Assembly: GCF_021545335.1 (NCBI RefSeq)
Contig: NZ_CP089312.1
Location: 7,750,001 to 7,814,000, forward strand
Length of the DNA: 64,000 bases
Source of the DNA: Streptomyces sp. GQFP
Lineage (GTDB): Bacteria > Actinomycetota > Actinomycetes > Streptomycetales > Streptomycetaceae
Direction of reading: 5' to 3'
A program made the translations under genes and the position numbers. Below the pieces are notes generated by a model. It was not told the DNA's origin and searched no databases. It saw nothing but the letters and a program-made list of their open reading frames with translations. This document shows positions 9,368 to 18,330 of this stretch, piece by piece (within the stretch, counting starts at the first letter, position 1; each line of letters opens with the position of its first letter).

Positions 9368-11302
9368 CTAATCCACCTCAGCCACCGCCTCCGCGAACTG
9401 CGCCTTGTACAGCCGCGCATAAGCCCCGTCCGCCCCCAACAACTCCCCGTGCGCCCCCTGTTCCACGATCGCCCCGTTCTCCATCACCAGAATCGTGTCC
9501 GCATCCCGAATCGTCGACAGCCGGTGCGCGATCACGAACGACGTCCGCCCATGGGCGAGTTTCGCCATCGCCTTCTGGATGAGGACCTCCGTCCGCGTGT
9601 CCACGGAACTCGTCGCCTCGTCCAGCACCAGAATCACCGGATCCGACAGGAACGCCCGCGCGATGGTGATCAACTGCTTCTCACCCGCGCTCACCCCCGT
9701 CCCCTCGTCGTCGATCACGGTGTCGTACCCGTCCGGCAACGTCCGGATGAACCGATCCGCGTGCGCCGCCCGCGCCGCCTCCTCGATCTCCCCGCGCGTC
9801 ACCTCACGCTCCCGCGCGGCCCCGTACGCGATGTTCTCCGCGATGGTCCCGCCGAACAGCCAGGTGTCCTGGAGCACCATCCCTATCCCGGCCCGGAGTT
9901 CCTCCCGGGACATGGCCGCGATGTCCACCCCGTCGAGGGTGATCCGGCCGCCGGACACCTCGTAGAACCGCATCAGCAGGTTCACCAGGGTCGTCTTCCC
10001 GGCCCCCGTGGGCCCGACGATCGCCACCGTGTGCCCCGGCTCCACCGCCAGCGACAGATCCTCGATCAGCGGCTTCTCCGGGTCGTACCGGAACGACACA
10101 TGCTCCAGCGAGACCAAGCCCCGCAGCTCCTCCGGCCGCACCCCCGGCACCGGATCGGCCTGCTGCTCCTCCGCGTCCAGCAGCTCGAAGATCCGCTCGG
10201 CCGAGGCCACCCCCGACTGCACGAGGTTCGCCATCGACGCGACCTGCGTCAGCGGCATCGAGAACTGGCGCGAGTACTGGATGAACGCCTGCACGTCGCC
10301 GATCGACAGCGCACCTGAAGCGACCCGCAGCCCGCCCACCACAGCGACCAGCACATAGTTCAGGTTCGACACGAACAGCATCAGCGGCTGCATCACCCCG
10401 CTGTTGAACTGCGCCTTGAACCCCGCCTCGTACAACGCGTCGTTCTGCTCCGCGAACTGCTGCGCCGACTCGTCCTGGCGTCCGAACACCTTCACCAGGG
10501 TGTGCCCGGTGTACATCTCCTCGATGTGGGCGTTCAGCTTGCCGGTGGTCCGCCACTGCTGCACGAAGTGCGGCTGCGACCGCTTGCCGATGCGCGTGGC
10601 GACGTAGAACGACAGCGGTACGGTCACCAGCGCGACCAGTGCCAGCAGCCACGACACCCAGAACATCATCGCCAGGACGCCGACGATCGTCAGCAGGGAG
10701 TTGATGAGCTGGCCCAGCGACTGCTGGAGCGTCTGCCCGATGTTGTCGATGTCGTTCGTCGCACGACTGAGAACCTCACCCCGCTGACGCTTGTCGAAGT
10801 ACGAAAGCGGCAGCCGCGACAGCTTCGCCTGCAGATCCTCACGCATCCGGGACACGGTCAGGTTGACCGCCCGGTTCACCAGCCGCGTAGCCACCAGCAT
10901 CAGCAACCCGGCGAACACGAAAACGACAAGCGCCAGCCCCAGCACCTCACCCACCGCGCCGAAGTCGATGCCCTTGCCCGGCGTGAAGTCCGTACCGGAG
11001 AGCATGTCGGCCATGCCGCCCTCGCCGCGTTCCCGCATCCCGGCGAGAACCTCGGCCTTCGTACTCCCGCTGTCGAACTGCCGTCCGATGATGCCGGCGA
11101 AGACCAGGTCGGTCGCCCGCCCCAGGATCTTCGGGCCCACCACCGACAGGCCCACGCTCACGAACACCGCGAGCAGCATCACGTACATCGTGGCCCGTTC
11201 GGGCCTGAACTGGGCGAGGAGCCGTTTGCCCGACTCCTTGAAGTCCAGTGAGTGGTGGTCGGGTCCGGTGCCCGCCATCATGCGCCCCATGGGCCCGGCC
11301 AT
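9368..11302 (-). CDS. ABC exporter half-transporter, catalytically canonical subunit
   Basis: A 644-residue type IV ABC exporter half: about six transmembrane helices (residues ~40-370), then a nucleotide-binding domain. Walker A is GPTGAGKTT, Walker B is VILVLDEATSSVD with the catalytic Glu present, and the switch His is in VIAHRLST. Its signature motif is unusual: VSAGEKQ instead of LSGGQ. The upstream gene ends in TGA overlapping this ATG by 1 nt (TGATG), so the two halves are translationally coupled and most likely form a heterodimer. The partner has the complementary defects, which would give one competent and one degenerate ATP site. The substrate is unknown; drugs, lipids and peptides are common for the family. 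Confidence 0.9.
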   Translation of the reverse strand: MAGPMGRMMAGTGPDHHSLDFKESGKRLLAQFRPERATMYVMLLAVFVSVGLSVVGPKILGRATDLVFAGIIGRQFDSGSTKAEVLAGMRERGEGGMADMLSGTDFTPGKGIDFGAVGEVLGLALVVFVFAGLLMLVATRLVNRAVNLTVSRMREDLQAKLSRLPLSYFDKRQRGEVLSRATNDIDNIGQTLQQSLGQLINSLLTIVGVLAMMFWVSWLLALVALVTVPLSFYVATRIGKRSQPHFVQQWRTTGKLNAHIEEMYTGHTLVKVFGRQDESAQQFAEQNDALYEAGFKAQFNSGVMQPLMLFVSNLNYVLVAVVGGLRVASGALSIGDVQAFIQYSRQFSMPLTQVASMANLVQSGVASAERIFELLDAEEQQADPVPGVRPEELRGLVSLEHVSFRYDPEKPLIEDLSLAVEPGHTVAIVGPTGAGKTTLVNLLMRFYEVSGGRITLDGVDIAAMSREELRAGIGMVLQDTWLFGGTIAENIAYGAAREREVTRGEIEEAARAAHADRFIRTLPDGYDTVIDDEGTGVSAGEKQLITIARAFLSDPVILVLDEATSSVDTRTEVLIQKAMAKLAHGRTSFVIAHRLSTIRDADTILVMENGAIVEQGAHGELLGADGAYARLYKAQFAEAVAEVD

Positions 11303-13035
11303 CAGGCAGCCTCCGCTTCCGTGAGCTGGGACAGGACGATCTCGCGGTAGGTCTCGTTGTCCGCCATCAGCTCGTGATGGCGGCCGGTGCCGACGACCAG
11401 GCCCTCGTCCAGGACGATGATCCGGTCGGCCTCCCTGATCGTGGACACCCGCTGGGCGACGATCACGACGGTCGCCTCGGCGGTCTCGCGCGCGAGCGCC
11501 GTCCGCAGGGCCGCGTCCGTGGCGTAGTCGAGCGCGGAGAAGGAGTCGTCGAAGAGGTAGATCTCGGGCCGCTGGACCAGCGTCCGCGCGATCGCGAGCC
11601 GCTGTCGCTGACCGCCCGACACATTCGTACCGCCCTGCGCGATCGGCGCGTCGAGCCCGCCCTCCAGCCGCTCGACGAACCCCTTGCCCTGCGCCACCTC
11701 CAGCGCGTGCCACAGCTCCTCGTCCGTGGCGTCCGGATTTCCGTACCGCAGGTTGGTCGCCACGGTCCCCGCGAACAGATACGGCTTCTGCGGCACCAGC
11801 CCCACCGTCCTGGCCAGCAGCCTCGGCTCCACGGTCGCCACGTCCACGCCGTCGACGAGCACCTCCCCGTCGGTAGCGTCGAACAGCCGGGGAACCAGCC
11901 CCAGCAGCGTCGACTTCCCGCTCCCCGTGGACCCGATCACCGCGGTCACCTCACCGGGCCGCGCCACCAGGTCGACGGCCCGCAGCACCGGCTCCTCGGC
12001 GCCCGGATAGCGGAACCCGGCGCCCCGGATCTCCAGATGCCCGTGCCGCGGCAACTCGACGACGGGGGCGACGGGTGGCACCACACTCGACGACGTACCG
12101 AGGACTTCTTCGATCCGCTCGGCACACACCTCCGCGCGCGGGACCATCATGAACATGAAGGTGGCCATCATCACGGACATGACGATCTGCATCAGATAGG
12201 CGAGGAACGCGGTCAGCGCCCCGATCTCCATCCCACCGCTGTCGATGCGATGAGCACCGAACCACACGACAGCAATGGAAGAGACGTTCACGACGGTCAT
12301 GACGATCGGGAACATCAGCGCGAGCAGCCGCCCGGTGCCCAGCGACACCTCGGTCAGCTCGTGGTTGGCCTTCCGGAACCGGTCCTTCTCGTACTCGTCC
12401 CGCACGAAGGCGCGGATCACCCGGTTGCCGGTGATCTGCTCGCGCAGTACCCGGTTGACGGTGTCGAGCCGCACCTGCATCGACCGGAACATCGGCCGCA
12501 GCCGCCGCACGATCAGCGTCACACAGATGCCCAGCACCGGTACGACGGCGATCAGCACGCCCGACAGCTGCACATCCAGGCCCAGCGCGAGGATGATGCC
12601 GCCCACGCACATGATCGGCGCCGACGCCATCAGCGTGAACGTCATCAGCACGAGCATCTGTACCTGCTGGACGTCATTGGTCGTACGGGTGATCAGCGAG
12701 GGCGCGCCGAAGTGCCCGACCTCGCGCGCCGAGAACGACTGCACCCGGTCGAAGACGGCCGCGCGTACGTCCCGGCCGAGCGCCGAGGCCGTACGCGCGC
12801 CGTAGTACACGGCACCGATGTTGCAGACGACCTGCACCAGCGAGATGCCGATCATCAGGGAACCGAGGGTCAGGATGTGGCCCGTGTCGCCCTTCACCAC
12901 ACCGTCGTCGATGATGTCCGCGTTGAGCGTGGGCAGATAGAGGGTGGCGCAGGTCTGCAGGAGCTGGAGCAGCACGAGCAGGCCGATGGGTTTCTTGTAC
13001 GGCTGTAGGTAAGTGCGCAGAAGTCGTATGAGCAC
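11302..13035 (-). CDS. ABC exporter half-transporter, degenerate-site subunit
   Basis: A 577-residue partner of the next gene, with six predicted membrane helices in residues ~1-310 and a C-terminal ATPase domain. Walker A (GSTGSGKST) and signature (VSGGQRQ) are canonical. Walker B reads IYLFDDSFSALD, with Asp where the catalytic Glu should be, and the switch histidine is Gln (VAQRVST). These two changes are the known hallmark of the non-hydrolysing site in heterodimeric exporters such as TM287/288 and BmrC/D. I prefer GTG 13035 (GAGA 8-11 nt upstream) over ATG 13077, which has no ribosome-binding site. It is the first gene of the two-gene exporter operon. Confidence 0.9.
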   Translation of the reverse strand: MLIRLLRTYLQPYKKPIGLLVLLQLLQTCATLYLPTLNADIIDDGVVKGDTGHILTLGSLMIGISLVQVVCNIGAVYYGARTASALGRDVRAAVFDRVQSFSAREVGHFGAPSLITRTTNDVQQVQMLVLMTFTLMASAPIMCVGGIILALGLDVQLSGVLIAVVPVLGICVTLIVRRLRPMFRSMQVRLDTVNRVLREQITGNRVIRAFVRDEYEKDRFRKANHELTEVSLGTGRLLALMFPIVMTVVNVSSIAVVWFGAHRIDSGGMEIGALTAFLAYLMQIVMSVMMATFMFMMVPRAEVCAERIEEVLGTSSSVVPPVAPVVELPRHGHLEIRGAGFRYPGAEEPVLRAVDLVARPGEVTAVIGSTGSGKSTLLGLVPRLFDATDGEVLVDGVDVATVEPRLLARTVGLVPQKPYLFAGTVATNLRYGNPDATDEELWHALEVAQGKGFVERLEGGLDAPIAQGGTNVSGGQRQRLAIARTLVQRPEIYLFDDSFSALDYATDAALRTALARETAEATVVIVAQRVSTIREADRIIVLDEGLVVGTGRHHELMADNETYREIVLSQLTEAEAA

Positions 13036-13159
13036 GCTGAATCTCTCGGAGTCGGCGGTTTGTCCATGACGGACCATGGGGAGTGCCCCACGCCCCCATC
13101 GTCGAACACTCCACCCGTGTTACTTCAACCGATTAATCCAACGGCAGGACATTTCTTGG

Positions 13160-13183
13160 TGGCTCAGCTACTGGCTCAGCTAC
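13160..13183. repeat. 12-bp tandem duplication at the 3' end of the FGGY kinase gene
   Basis: Two exact copies of tggctcagctac (13160-13171 and 13172-13183). The kinase stop codon (complement of 13176-13178) lies in the second copy, and the other copy lies just beyond the gene. It probably arose by slippage, with no effect on the reading frame. Confidence 0.7.
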
Positions 13184-14636
13184 GAAACGCCCCGGGATGG
13201 GTCTGCTCCCGCACGGACACGTACTGCTGCCGCACCGCCTGTCCCACCGCCAGTTCCTCACCGGGCTCCAGCACCTGCGCGGTGGCCCCCTGCCAGGCCG
13301 GCGGGGTACGCGGATCGAGCGTGCCCTGCGTCACCCCGAGCGCCCAGGCGGCCTGCCGCGCGGCACCGACGGCCGCGTAGTCGGCGGGCTGCGGTACGAC
13401 GACCTGCGCCCCGAACAGCATCGGCGCCGCGGCCTGTACGGCGGGCAACTCGGCGGCGGACCCGAGCAGGAAGACTCGCTGTACGTCCACCCCCCGCCCC
13501 CGCAGCACATCCAAGGCATCCGCGAGCCCGCACAGCATCCCCTCGAAGGCGGCCCGCGCGAGATGCTCGGCCTTCATGGACTCCCGCCGCAGCCCGGCGA
13601 GCGTCCCGGCGGTGTGCGGCAGATTCGGCGTCCGCTCACCCTCCAGGTAGGGCAGCATGACGAGCCCATGGGCGCCGGGAGTCGACTTCATGGCGAGGTC
13701 GGAGAGACTCTCCAGATCACTCAACCCCAGCAACTCGGCGGTCCCCCGCAGAGTCCGTACGGCGTTCAGCGTCGTGACGACAGGCAGATGCAGCCCGGTC
13801 GCGTCGGCCAGCGAGGTGATCATCCCGGTCGAGTCGAAGAGCGCCTCGGGGTGTACGGCCATCACGGACCCGGAGGCCCCGAGCGACACCACGACATCCC
13901 CGAGCCCCAGGCCGAGCCCGAAGGCGGCGGCCATGGTCTCCCCGGTCCCGGCGGAGATGAGCAGCCCCTCGGGCGTCGTACCGGCGGCGTCGGAAGGTCC
14001 GAGCACCTCGGGCATCATCGCCTGACGCCCGAGCGCGAGTTCGACGAGATCGCCGCGATAGGTACCCATGGCGGCGGACCAGTACCCGGTTCCCGAGGCC
14101 CCACCCCGGTCGGTGGTCCTCCGCACAGGCCGCCCGAGCAGCTGCCACACCAGCCAGTCGTGCGCCTGCATGAGGACGGCGGTCCGCTGGGCGGCCTCCG
14201 GCTCGTTCCGTGCCAGCCAGCGCAGCTTGGTCACCGGCTGCGCGGCCTGCGGCACACACCCCACGGCCTGCGCCCACGCCTCGCGCCCGCCGAGCGCGTC
14301 GATCAGATCGGCGGCGGCGACCTGCGCCCGCTTGTCCCCACCGACCATCGCCGGCCGGACGGTGTTGCCCTGCGCGTCGACCGGCACGAGCGCGTTCTGC
14401 TGCGCGGACACACCGATGGCCTGCACGCCTTCGAGGAGCCCGCCCCCGGCGGCCTCACCGAGGGAGAGCAGCCACGCCTGCGGATCGACATCGGACGGCC
14501 GCCCGCCGCTCCCACCCTCGGCGCCTTCCATCGGATGCGGCGCATAGCCCTGCCGCAGCACGGACCCCGTGTCCGCGTCGCAGACGACGATACGAGTGAA
14601 ATCGGGCGAACTGTCCAACCCGGCGACTATCCCCAT
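13176..14636 (-). CDS. FGGY-family carbohydrate kinase (xylulokinase-like)
   Basis: A 486-residue cytoplasmic kinase that phosphorylates a sugar or polyol with ATP. The N-terminal FGGY lobe opens with GIVAGLDSSPDFTRIVVCD (phosphate-binding turn) and contains IGVSAQQNALVPVD. The C-terminal lobe has the ATPase motif VVSLGASGSVMAV and the conserved MLPYLEGERTPNLPHTAGTL segment. The length matches xylulokinases. No xylose isomerase or sugar transporter gene lies nearby, so the substrate is uncertain. The stop codon lies in the second copy of a 12-bp tandem repeat (13160-13183). Confidence 0.85.
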   Translation of the reverse strand: MGIVAGLDSSPDFTRIVVCDADTGSVLRQGYAPHPMEGAEGGSGGRPSDVDPQAWLLSLGEAAGGGLLEGVQAIGVSAQQNALVPVDAQGNTVRPAMVGGDKRAQVAAADLIDALGGREAWAQAVGCVPQAAQPVTKLRWLARNEPEAAQRTAVLMQAHDWLVWQLLGRPVRRTTDRGGASGTGYWSAAMGTYRGDLVELALGRQAMMPEVLGPSDAAGTTPEGLLISAGTGETMAAAFGLGLGLGDVVVSLGASGSVMAVHPEALFDSTGMITSLADATGLHLPVVTTLNAVRTLRGTAELLGLSDLESLSDLAMKSTPGAHGLVMLPYLEGERTPNLPHTAGTLAGLRRESMKAEHLARAAFEGMLCGLADALDVLRGRGVDVQRVFLLGSAAELPAVQAAAPMLFGAQVVVPQPADYAAVGAARQAAWALGVTQGTLDPRTPPAWQGATAQVLEPGEELAVGQAVRQQYVSVREQTHPGAFRS

Positions 14637-14819
14637 GGCGAAAATTCTGCCGTACGCGGAGAGGTGAACGCGCCGGGTCGCCGTTCCGTCAGGGACAAGC
14701 TGTGCGTTGTCGGTGTCCAGAGGCCGTGCGGATGCGCCAGATGTGGCGATGCCGACACCCCAGGCACTCCCGATACCCCAGGCACTCCCGATACCCCGGA
14801 CACCTCCGCCCCGGGTGGC

Positions 14820-15125
14820 TCAGGTGTTACTGGTGCCCCAGTCGTCCTCGCCACCTCCCGTGGCGTTGCGCTCGCGCAGGGAGCGCACCCGGTCGGCCAC
14901 GGAGTCGGGTACCCGGTCGCCGACCTTCTCGCTCACGGTGTGGAACGCCTTGCCGGCGAACTCCCGTCCCTGCAGCGCGGCCGACTCGGCGGTGTTGCGG
15001 ACGGCCGGGTTCTGCGCGACCTGACGGGCGGATTTCTTCAACTGCTCGTAGCGCTCGCGCCCGGCCCGTGTGCCCAGCACGTAACCCAGGGCCAGTCCGG
15101 CGACGAACGTGAGCCGGTAGCGCAT
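14820..15125 (-). CDS. Small YtxH-like membrane-anchored protein
   Basis: A 101-residue protein with one N-terminal membrane segment (residues ~5-20, FVAGLALGYVLGTRAG), in which the glycine-rich GYVLGTRAGRERYEQL motif is typical of actinobacterial YtxH-type proteins. An amphipathic helical stretch follows (residues 25-85), then a polar tail. ATG 15125 has a strong GGAAAGGTGG upstream. The function is unknown; relatives are linked to envelope stress in Firmicutes. It stands alone, head to head with the tRNA cluster. Confidence 0.72.
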   Translation of the reverse strand: MRYRLTFVAGLALGYVLGTRAGRERYEQLKKSARQVAQNPAVRNTAESAALQGREFAGKAFHTVSEKVGDRVPDSVADRVRSLRERNATGGGEDDWGTSNT

Positions 15126-15334
15126 GACGGCCACCTTTCCTTGACGAGTGTCGAGTGAGGCGAGTGAGACCAGTAGCAGACGAGTGAGACGAGTGGCTGA
15201 CGACGGGCGAGGGGTGCGCGGCGCGGGGAACCGATTGGCGGAGCACCCCCCTGCTTGCGCTAATGTATGTGTCGCAGCGAGCACACGCCCCCTGGCGAAT
15301 ACCCAGGGAGGTACGTTCGATGCAAACGAGGCAA

Positions 15335-15407
15335 TCCTCCGTAGCTCAATTGGCAGAGCAGCCGGCTGTTAACCGGCAGGTTACTGGTTCGAGTCCAGTC
15401 GGGGGAG
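15335..15407 (+). tRNA. tRNA-Asn (anticodon GTT), copy 1
   Basis: A 73-nt cloverleaf without encoded CCA. The acceptor stem 15335-15341 pairs with 15400-15406 and the discriminator is G. The D arm begins TAGCTCAATTGGCAGAGC, the anticodon loop is CTGTTAA (anticodon GTT), and the T arm contains GGTTCGAGTCC. It decodes AAC/AAU. Confidence 0.96.
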
Positions 15408-15413
15408 CTTCGG

Positions 15414-15486
15414 TCTTCCGTAGCTCAATTGGCAGAGCAGCCGGCTGTTAACCGGCAGGTTACTGGTTCGAGTCCAGTCGGGAGAG
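15414..15486 (+). tRNA. tRNA-Asn (anticodon GTT), copy 2
   Basis: A 73-nt near-identical copy that starts 6 nt after the first. The only differences are in the acceptor stem, where the third pair is U-A instead of C-G. Both sides have changed together, so the fold is preserved and both copies are probably functional. The 6-nt spacer between the copies is CTTCGG, a stable tetraloop-type sequence. Both copies are likely transcribed as one precursor ending at the terminator 15497-15519. Confidence 0.96.
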
Positions 15487-15496
15487 CACCTGAACG

Positions 15497-15519
15497 AGGA
15501 CCCCGTTGGGGTCCTTTTT
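15497..15519 (+). terminator. Rho-independent terminator after the tRNA-Asn pair
   Basis: An 8-bp perfect stem (AGGACCCC 15497-15504 with 15508-15515), a 3-nt loop and a run of five T (15515-15519). Confidence 0.9.
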
Positions 15520-15653
15520 CATGTCCGGAGGAACCGCGCGAGCCGCGCCAGGGTCCTCATGGTCATGCGAAGTCGACCATCCGAAGCAGGAGATCGTATG
15601 AGCGGCTATGCTGCGGCAGACGGCGCGCACAAATGTGCGCGACGCGCCGTAAT

Positions 15654-15727
15654 GGGGCGGTAGCTCAGCCGGTTAGAGCAGCGGACTCATAATCCGTCGG
15701 CCGTGGGTTCGAGTCCCACCCGCCCCA
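15654..15727 (+). tRNA. tRNA with CAU anticodon, probably tRNA-Ile2
   Basis: A 74-nt cloverleaf. The acceptor stem GGGGCGG pairs with 15720-15726, the discriminator is A, the anticodon loop is CTCATAA (anticodon CAT) and the T arm contains GGTTCGAGTCC. It lacks initiator features (its first base pair is intact and the anticodon stem lacks three G-C pairs). The CGGACTCATAATCCG anticodon arm resembles lysidine-modified tRNA-Ile2, which reads AUA. Elongator tRNA-Met is the alternative and cannot be excluded by eye. Confidence 0.9.
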
Positions 15728-15776
15728 CCTCGGTGTCACTGGCGCAGGAACGTTTTCACCTGTGGACGGGTGGTCA

Positions 15777-15803
15777 GCCCCTCGGGAGGCGAGGGGCCTT
15801 TTT
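15777..15803 (+). terminator. Rho-independent terminator after the CAU tRNA
   Basis: A 7-bp stem (GCCCCTC 15777-15783 with 15791-15797), a 7-nt loop and a run of five T ending at 15803. Confidence 0.85.
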
Positions 15804-15818
15804 CGTCTTCGGTGATCG

Positions 15819-16670
15819 TTGGCTCCACGGGGTGCGGGGCGGCGGTTCAGTAGTCAGGGTGCGCAGGGGGTCGGGGCCGATCGGTTCGACGAGGTCGGCG
15901 TGTTCGCGGTGGGCCCAGATGCTGCGGCCGGGTCCGGAGTTCACGTGCTCTCAGGCGACCTCCACCGCGTCAACGAGATCATCAACGGCCACTGTGAAGT
16001 GTCCCGCCTCGTTGTGTACGAGCGGATCGCCGACGGCCTCCACATGCCGGACGGCGCCCGGCACCTGCTCGGCCTCGCCGCGAGCTGCGAGAAGCGCACC
16101 GGTGGTTCCGAGTTCGACCTTGTCGCGTTCGTGAGGTCGTCCGCGTTTAGGGGCTCCGCGTCCGGGTGCTGCTCCTCGACCCCGGACTCCGACGCGCTCA
16201 CCCGGCGAGCCGCCGAGATCGGAGAGTCCGCCGAGTCCCTCGTCGGCGGAGTACGCCTGACGGAGGCCCGGCTGCGGGAGTTGCTTGCCGATGACTGCGA
16301 CATCCAGGTGTACCGGTACCGCATGCTGCCCACTTGGCGGCTCATCCGCATGGACGCCGCCATGTTCGTCAGCGCCTTCGACTCGGGGTGGGAGGGCCAC
16401 GAGAGCGTGACGTACGAGGTGATGGAGACGGCGCACGGGCCCCTGTTCCGAGGGTTCCGAAGGATGTTGAAGGCGTTGGAGAAGGCGGGTGGGGAGCTGC
16501 GGGTGCGTACCGTCCACGGCGCGGATGGAATCCGGACCGTGCTGACGTTCAAGGGCGCCACTCTCGTCCGCGTCCCCGAGACCGACGGCACGTTCCTGGA
16601 AGCGGAGACGATCGTGGACGAGGATGCCGTGAGCGCGGCCCGCCCGTCGCGGCGTCGGTCGCACCGGTGA
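15819..16670 (+). pseudogene. Decayed XRE-type HTH regulator with C-terminal DUF5919-like domain
   Basis: One frame encodes the end of an HTH domain (DLHRVNEIINGHCEV, then LVVYERIADGLHMPDGARHLLGLA), typical of Streptomyces XRE regulators, but the first helices are missing. The C-terminal domain (DALTRRAAEIGESAESL to the end) is open. The expected lead-in strand, GLRVRVLLLDP, lies in another frame at about 16152-16183 and is joined to DSDALTR by one extra C in a CCCC run near 16180. An in-frame TAG precedes it in that frame. The N-terminal truncation plus frameshift argue for a dead gene. It lies directly after the tRNA cluster, a common site for insertions and decay. Confidence 0.65.
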
Positions 16671-16927
16671 GGGTGCCGATCGCGGGCATGGGGCACCGGG
16701 CATGGTCGAGGGTTTGTCCGGCCTGGTGGCGGTTCGGGACGTTGCCGCTCGGTAGTCGTGCAGGGCGGTTGTGCGCATCGAGAATGCCGCAACTTCCCGA
16801 CAACTGACCGCAATTTTGCGACAGAGTTCCCGCGTAGAAATTGCGTATTGTCTGCGCTGGCCACAGCAAGTGCACAGTCCCGGATCCGGACTCCGCGAAC
16901 TCGCCTTCTCTCCCCTGGAGTTGGAAC

Positions 16928-17371
16928 GTGTCCAGAATCATGGAGTCCCTCAAAGCCATGAAGAGCGCCACCCGGCGCTCTCTCACGGTCGGCGCAGTTA
17001 CCGCCGGTGTCGCCGTCACCACCGCGTTGGGCGCATCCCCCGCCTCCGCCGAGACCTGGCACTACGGGAGCGTCACCTGGTACAACCCGAGCGCCGGTGT
17101 CGGGGCGTGCGGTCAGTGGCACGGTGACAACGAGCTGGTGGCGGCGGTCTCCCCGCAGATGTACGGCAGCTACCCCAACCCCAACAACTCCCCTGTGTGC
17201 GGCAAGTACGTGATCGTCTATGGTCCGACGGGGAAGGCCACGTGGGCCAAGATCGTCGACAGGTGCGCGCAATGCGCGGCGTACGACGTGGACCTCAGCC
17301 CCGCCGCGTTCGGCGTGATCGCTGACCTCGGCGTCGGCAGGTTCAGCACCTACTGGGCCGACTACATCTGA
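16928..17371 (+). CDS. Secreted double-psi beta-barrel protein, similar to Streptomyces papain inhibitor
   Basis: A 147-residue exported protein. The signal peptide covers residues ~15-42 (basic start, TVGAVTAGVAVTTALG, cleavage after ASPASA). The mature part of about 105 residues is a single double-psi beta-barrel of the RlpA/expansin family (HYGSVTWYNPSAGVGACG, KIVDRCAQCAAYDVDLS). The four Cys can pair. The small size resembles the Streptomyces papain inhibitor (SPI), a stable extracellular cysteine-protease inhibitor and transglutaminase substrate. That function is inferred from fold and length only. GTG 16928 has GGAG 7 nt upstream and is preferred over ATG 16940. A long GC hairpin follows the gene. 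Confidence 0.8.
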   Translation: MSRIMESLKAMKSATRRSLTVGAVTAGVAVTTALGASPASAETWHYGSVTWYNPSAGVGACGQWHGDNELVAAVSPQMYGSYPNPNNSPVCGKYVIVYGPTGKATWAKIVDRCAQCAAYDVDLSPAAFGVIADLGVGRFSTYWADYI

Positions 17372-17372
17372 T

Positions 17373-17402
17373 CCATTCCCTTCCATTCCCTTCCATTCCC
17401 TT
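17373..17402. repeat. Triplicated 10-bp repeat after the beta-barrel gene
   Basis: Three exact tandem copies of ccattccctt, directly after the stop codon and before the hairpin at 17411. It is a simple slippage repeat in a non-coding spacer. Confidence 0.8.
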
Positions 17403-17410
17403 TCCTCTGC

Positions 17411-17443
17411 AGGCCCGGCCGGGTGCCCCCCTCGGCCGGGCCT
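17411..17443. terminator. Strong GC hairpin between convergent genes
   Basis: A perfect 11-bp stem (AGGCCCGGCCG 17411-17421 with 17433-17443) and an 11-nt loop. It can terminate the beta-barrel gene and, from the other side, the decayed AraC gene. Confidence 0.8.
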
Positions 17444-17449
17444 GTCCCG

Positions 17450-18330
17450 TTGTTCACCCGTCTCCCGCCGAAGCCGCCGGTAGTCCGTGGGCGTATGACC
17501 GACGTGCCGGCGGAACACGGTGGTGAAGTGGCTGGCCGTACTGAACCCGCATAACAGGCCGATCCTGCCCACCGGTTCGTCACCGGCTTCCAGCAGCCGG
17601 CGCGCGGCCTCGATCCGCAGTCCGGTGAGGAACTGATGGGGTGTCTGCCCGGTCGCCGCGGAGAACAGACGCAGGAAGTGGAACCGGCTCATCGCTACCT
17701 CCCGGGCCAGGTCGTCCAGGCCGATACGGTCGTGGAGATGGGCCCGCATGTACGCGGTGACCGTGTCCATCTGCCGGGTACCGAGGGCACGGGGCTCGGC
17801 GGGTCCGCTGTGCGGCGGCGCAAGGAGGTGTGCCGCTAGATACTCCGCGGCGGAGTCGGCGTAGAGCTGCCCGGCTCCGGCGTCGCGGGCCCGGAGCAGC
17901 GCGGCGGCCATGGAGGTGATCAGCGGATCCTGTTCCGCCAGCCGCTCCAGGGACTGGAGATCGGCGGGCCGGCGGCCGGCACCTCGGCCGTATGGCGTTC
18001 GAAGACGTCCGCAGGCAGGAGGACGTGCACCGTTTCCAGGGGGCCCGGTCCGAGCAGCCGGGAGCGCAGCCTGACGCGGCGTCCGGGAGGAACCAGGCAG
18101 GCGTCGCCGGGCGCACACGACGCCGAACGCCACCGGCCGTCACCGGTGTCCGCCTCGAACCGGGCGGTACCCCGCAGATGCGCGACGATCCGGAACCAGT
18201 CCGAGGGCGGCTGCTCCCACTCGATGACCCCCGGCGTCACGATCCTCCGGGCCACGCTCAGTGCCCGCCAGGGGACCGGGTGCTCCCGCACCGGGGGCAG
18301 CTCCGAAGGTTCGTCGCGGGCGGTTGTCAT
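17450..18330 (-). pseudogene. Frameshifted AraC-family transcriptional regulator
   Basis: The N-terminal cupin-like sensor domain (MTTARDEPSEL to VLLPADVFERHTAEVPAAG, residues 1-~117) and the C-terminal double-HTH DNA-binding domain (MDTVTAYMRAHLHDRIGLDDLA to HVGHTPTDYRRLRR) are both well preserved but lie in different frames. The switch is near 17974, in a GC-rich run. The DNA-binding frame also lacks a stop at the expected end and runs on antisense through the neighbouring gene, which suggests a second indel. ATG 18330 has AGGAG 9 nt upstream. A sequencing error could explain one shift but hardly both. If repaired, it would be an ordinary one-component sensor. Confidence 0.78.

Noticed and set aside
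15235..15266. Promoter for the tRNA cluster (TTGGCG ... TAATGT)
   Set aside because: The spacing of 20 bp is too long for a confident call; the true promoter is probably here but could not be fixed.
15654..16670. Possible tRNA-targeted integrated element after the CAU tRNA
   Set aside because: No integrase gene and no repeat of the tRNA 3' end were found within the window.
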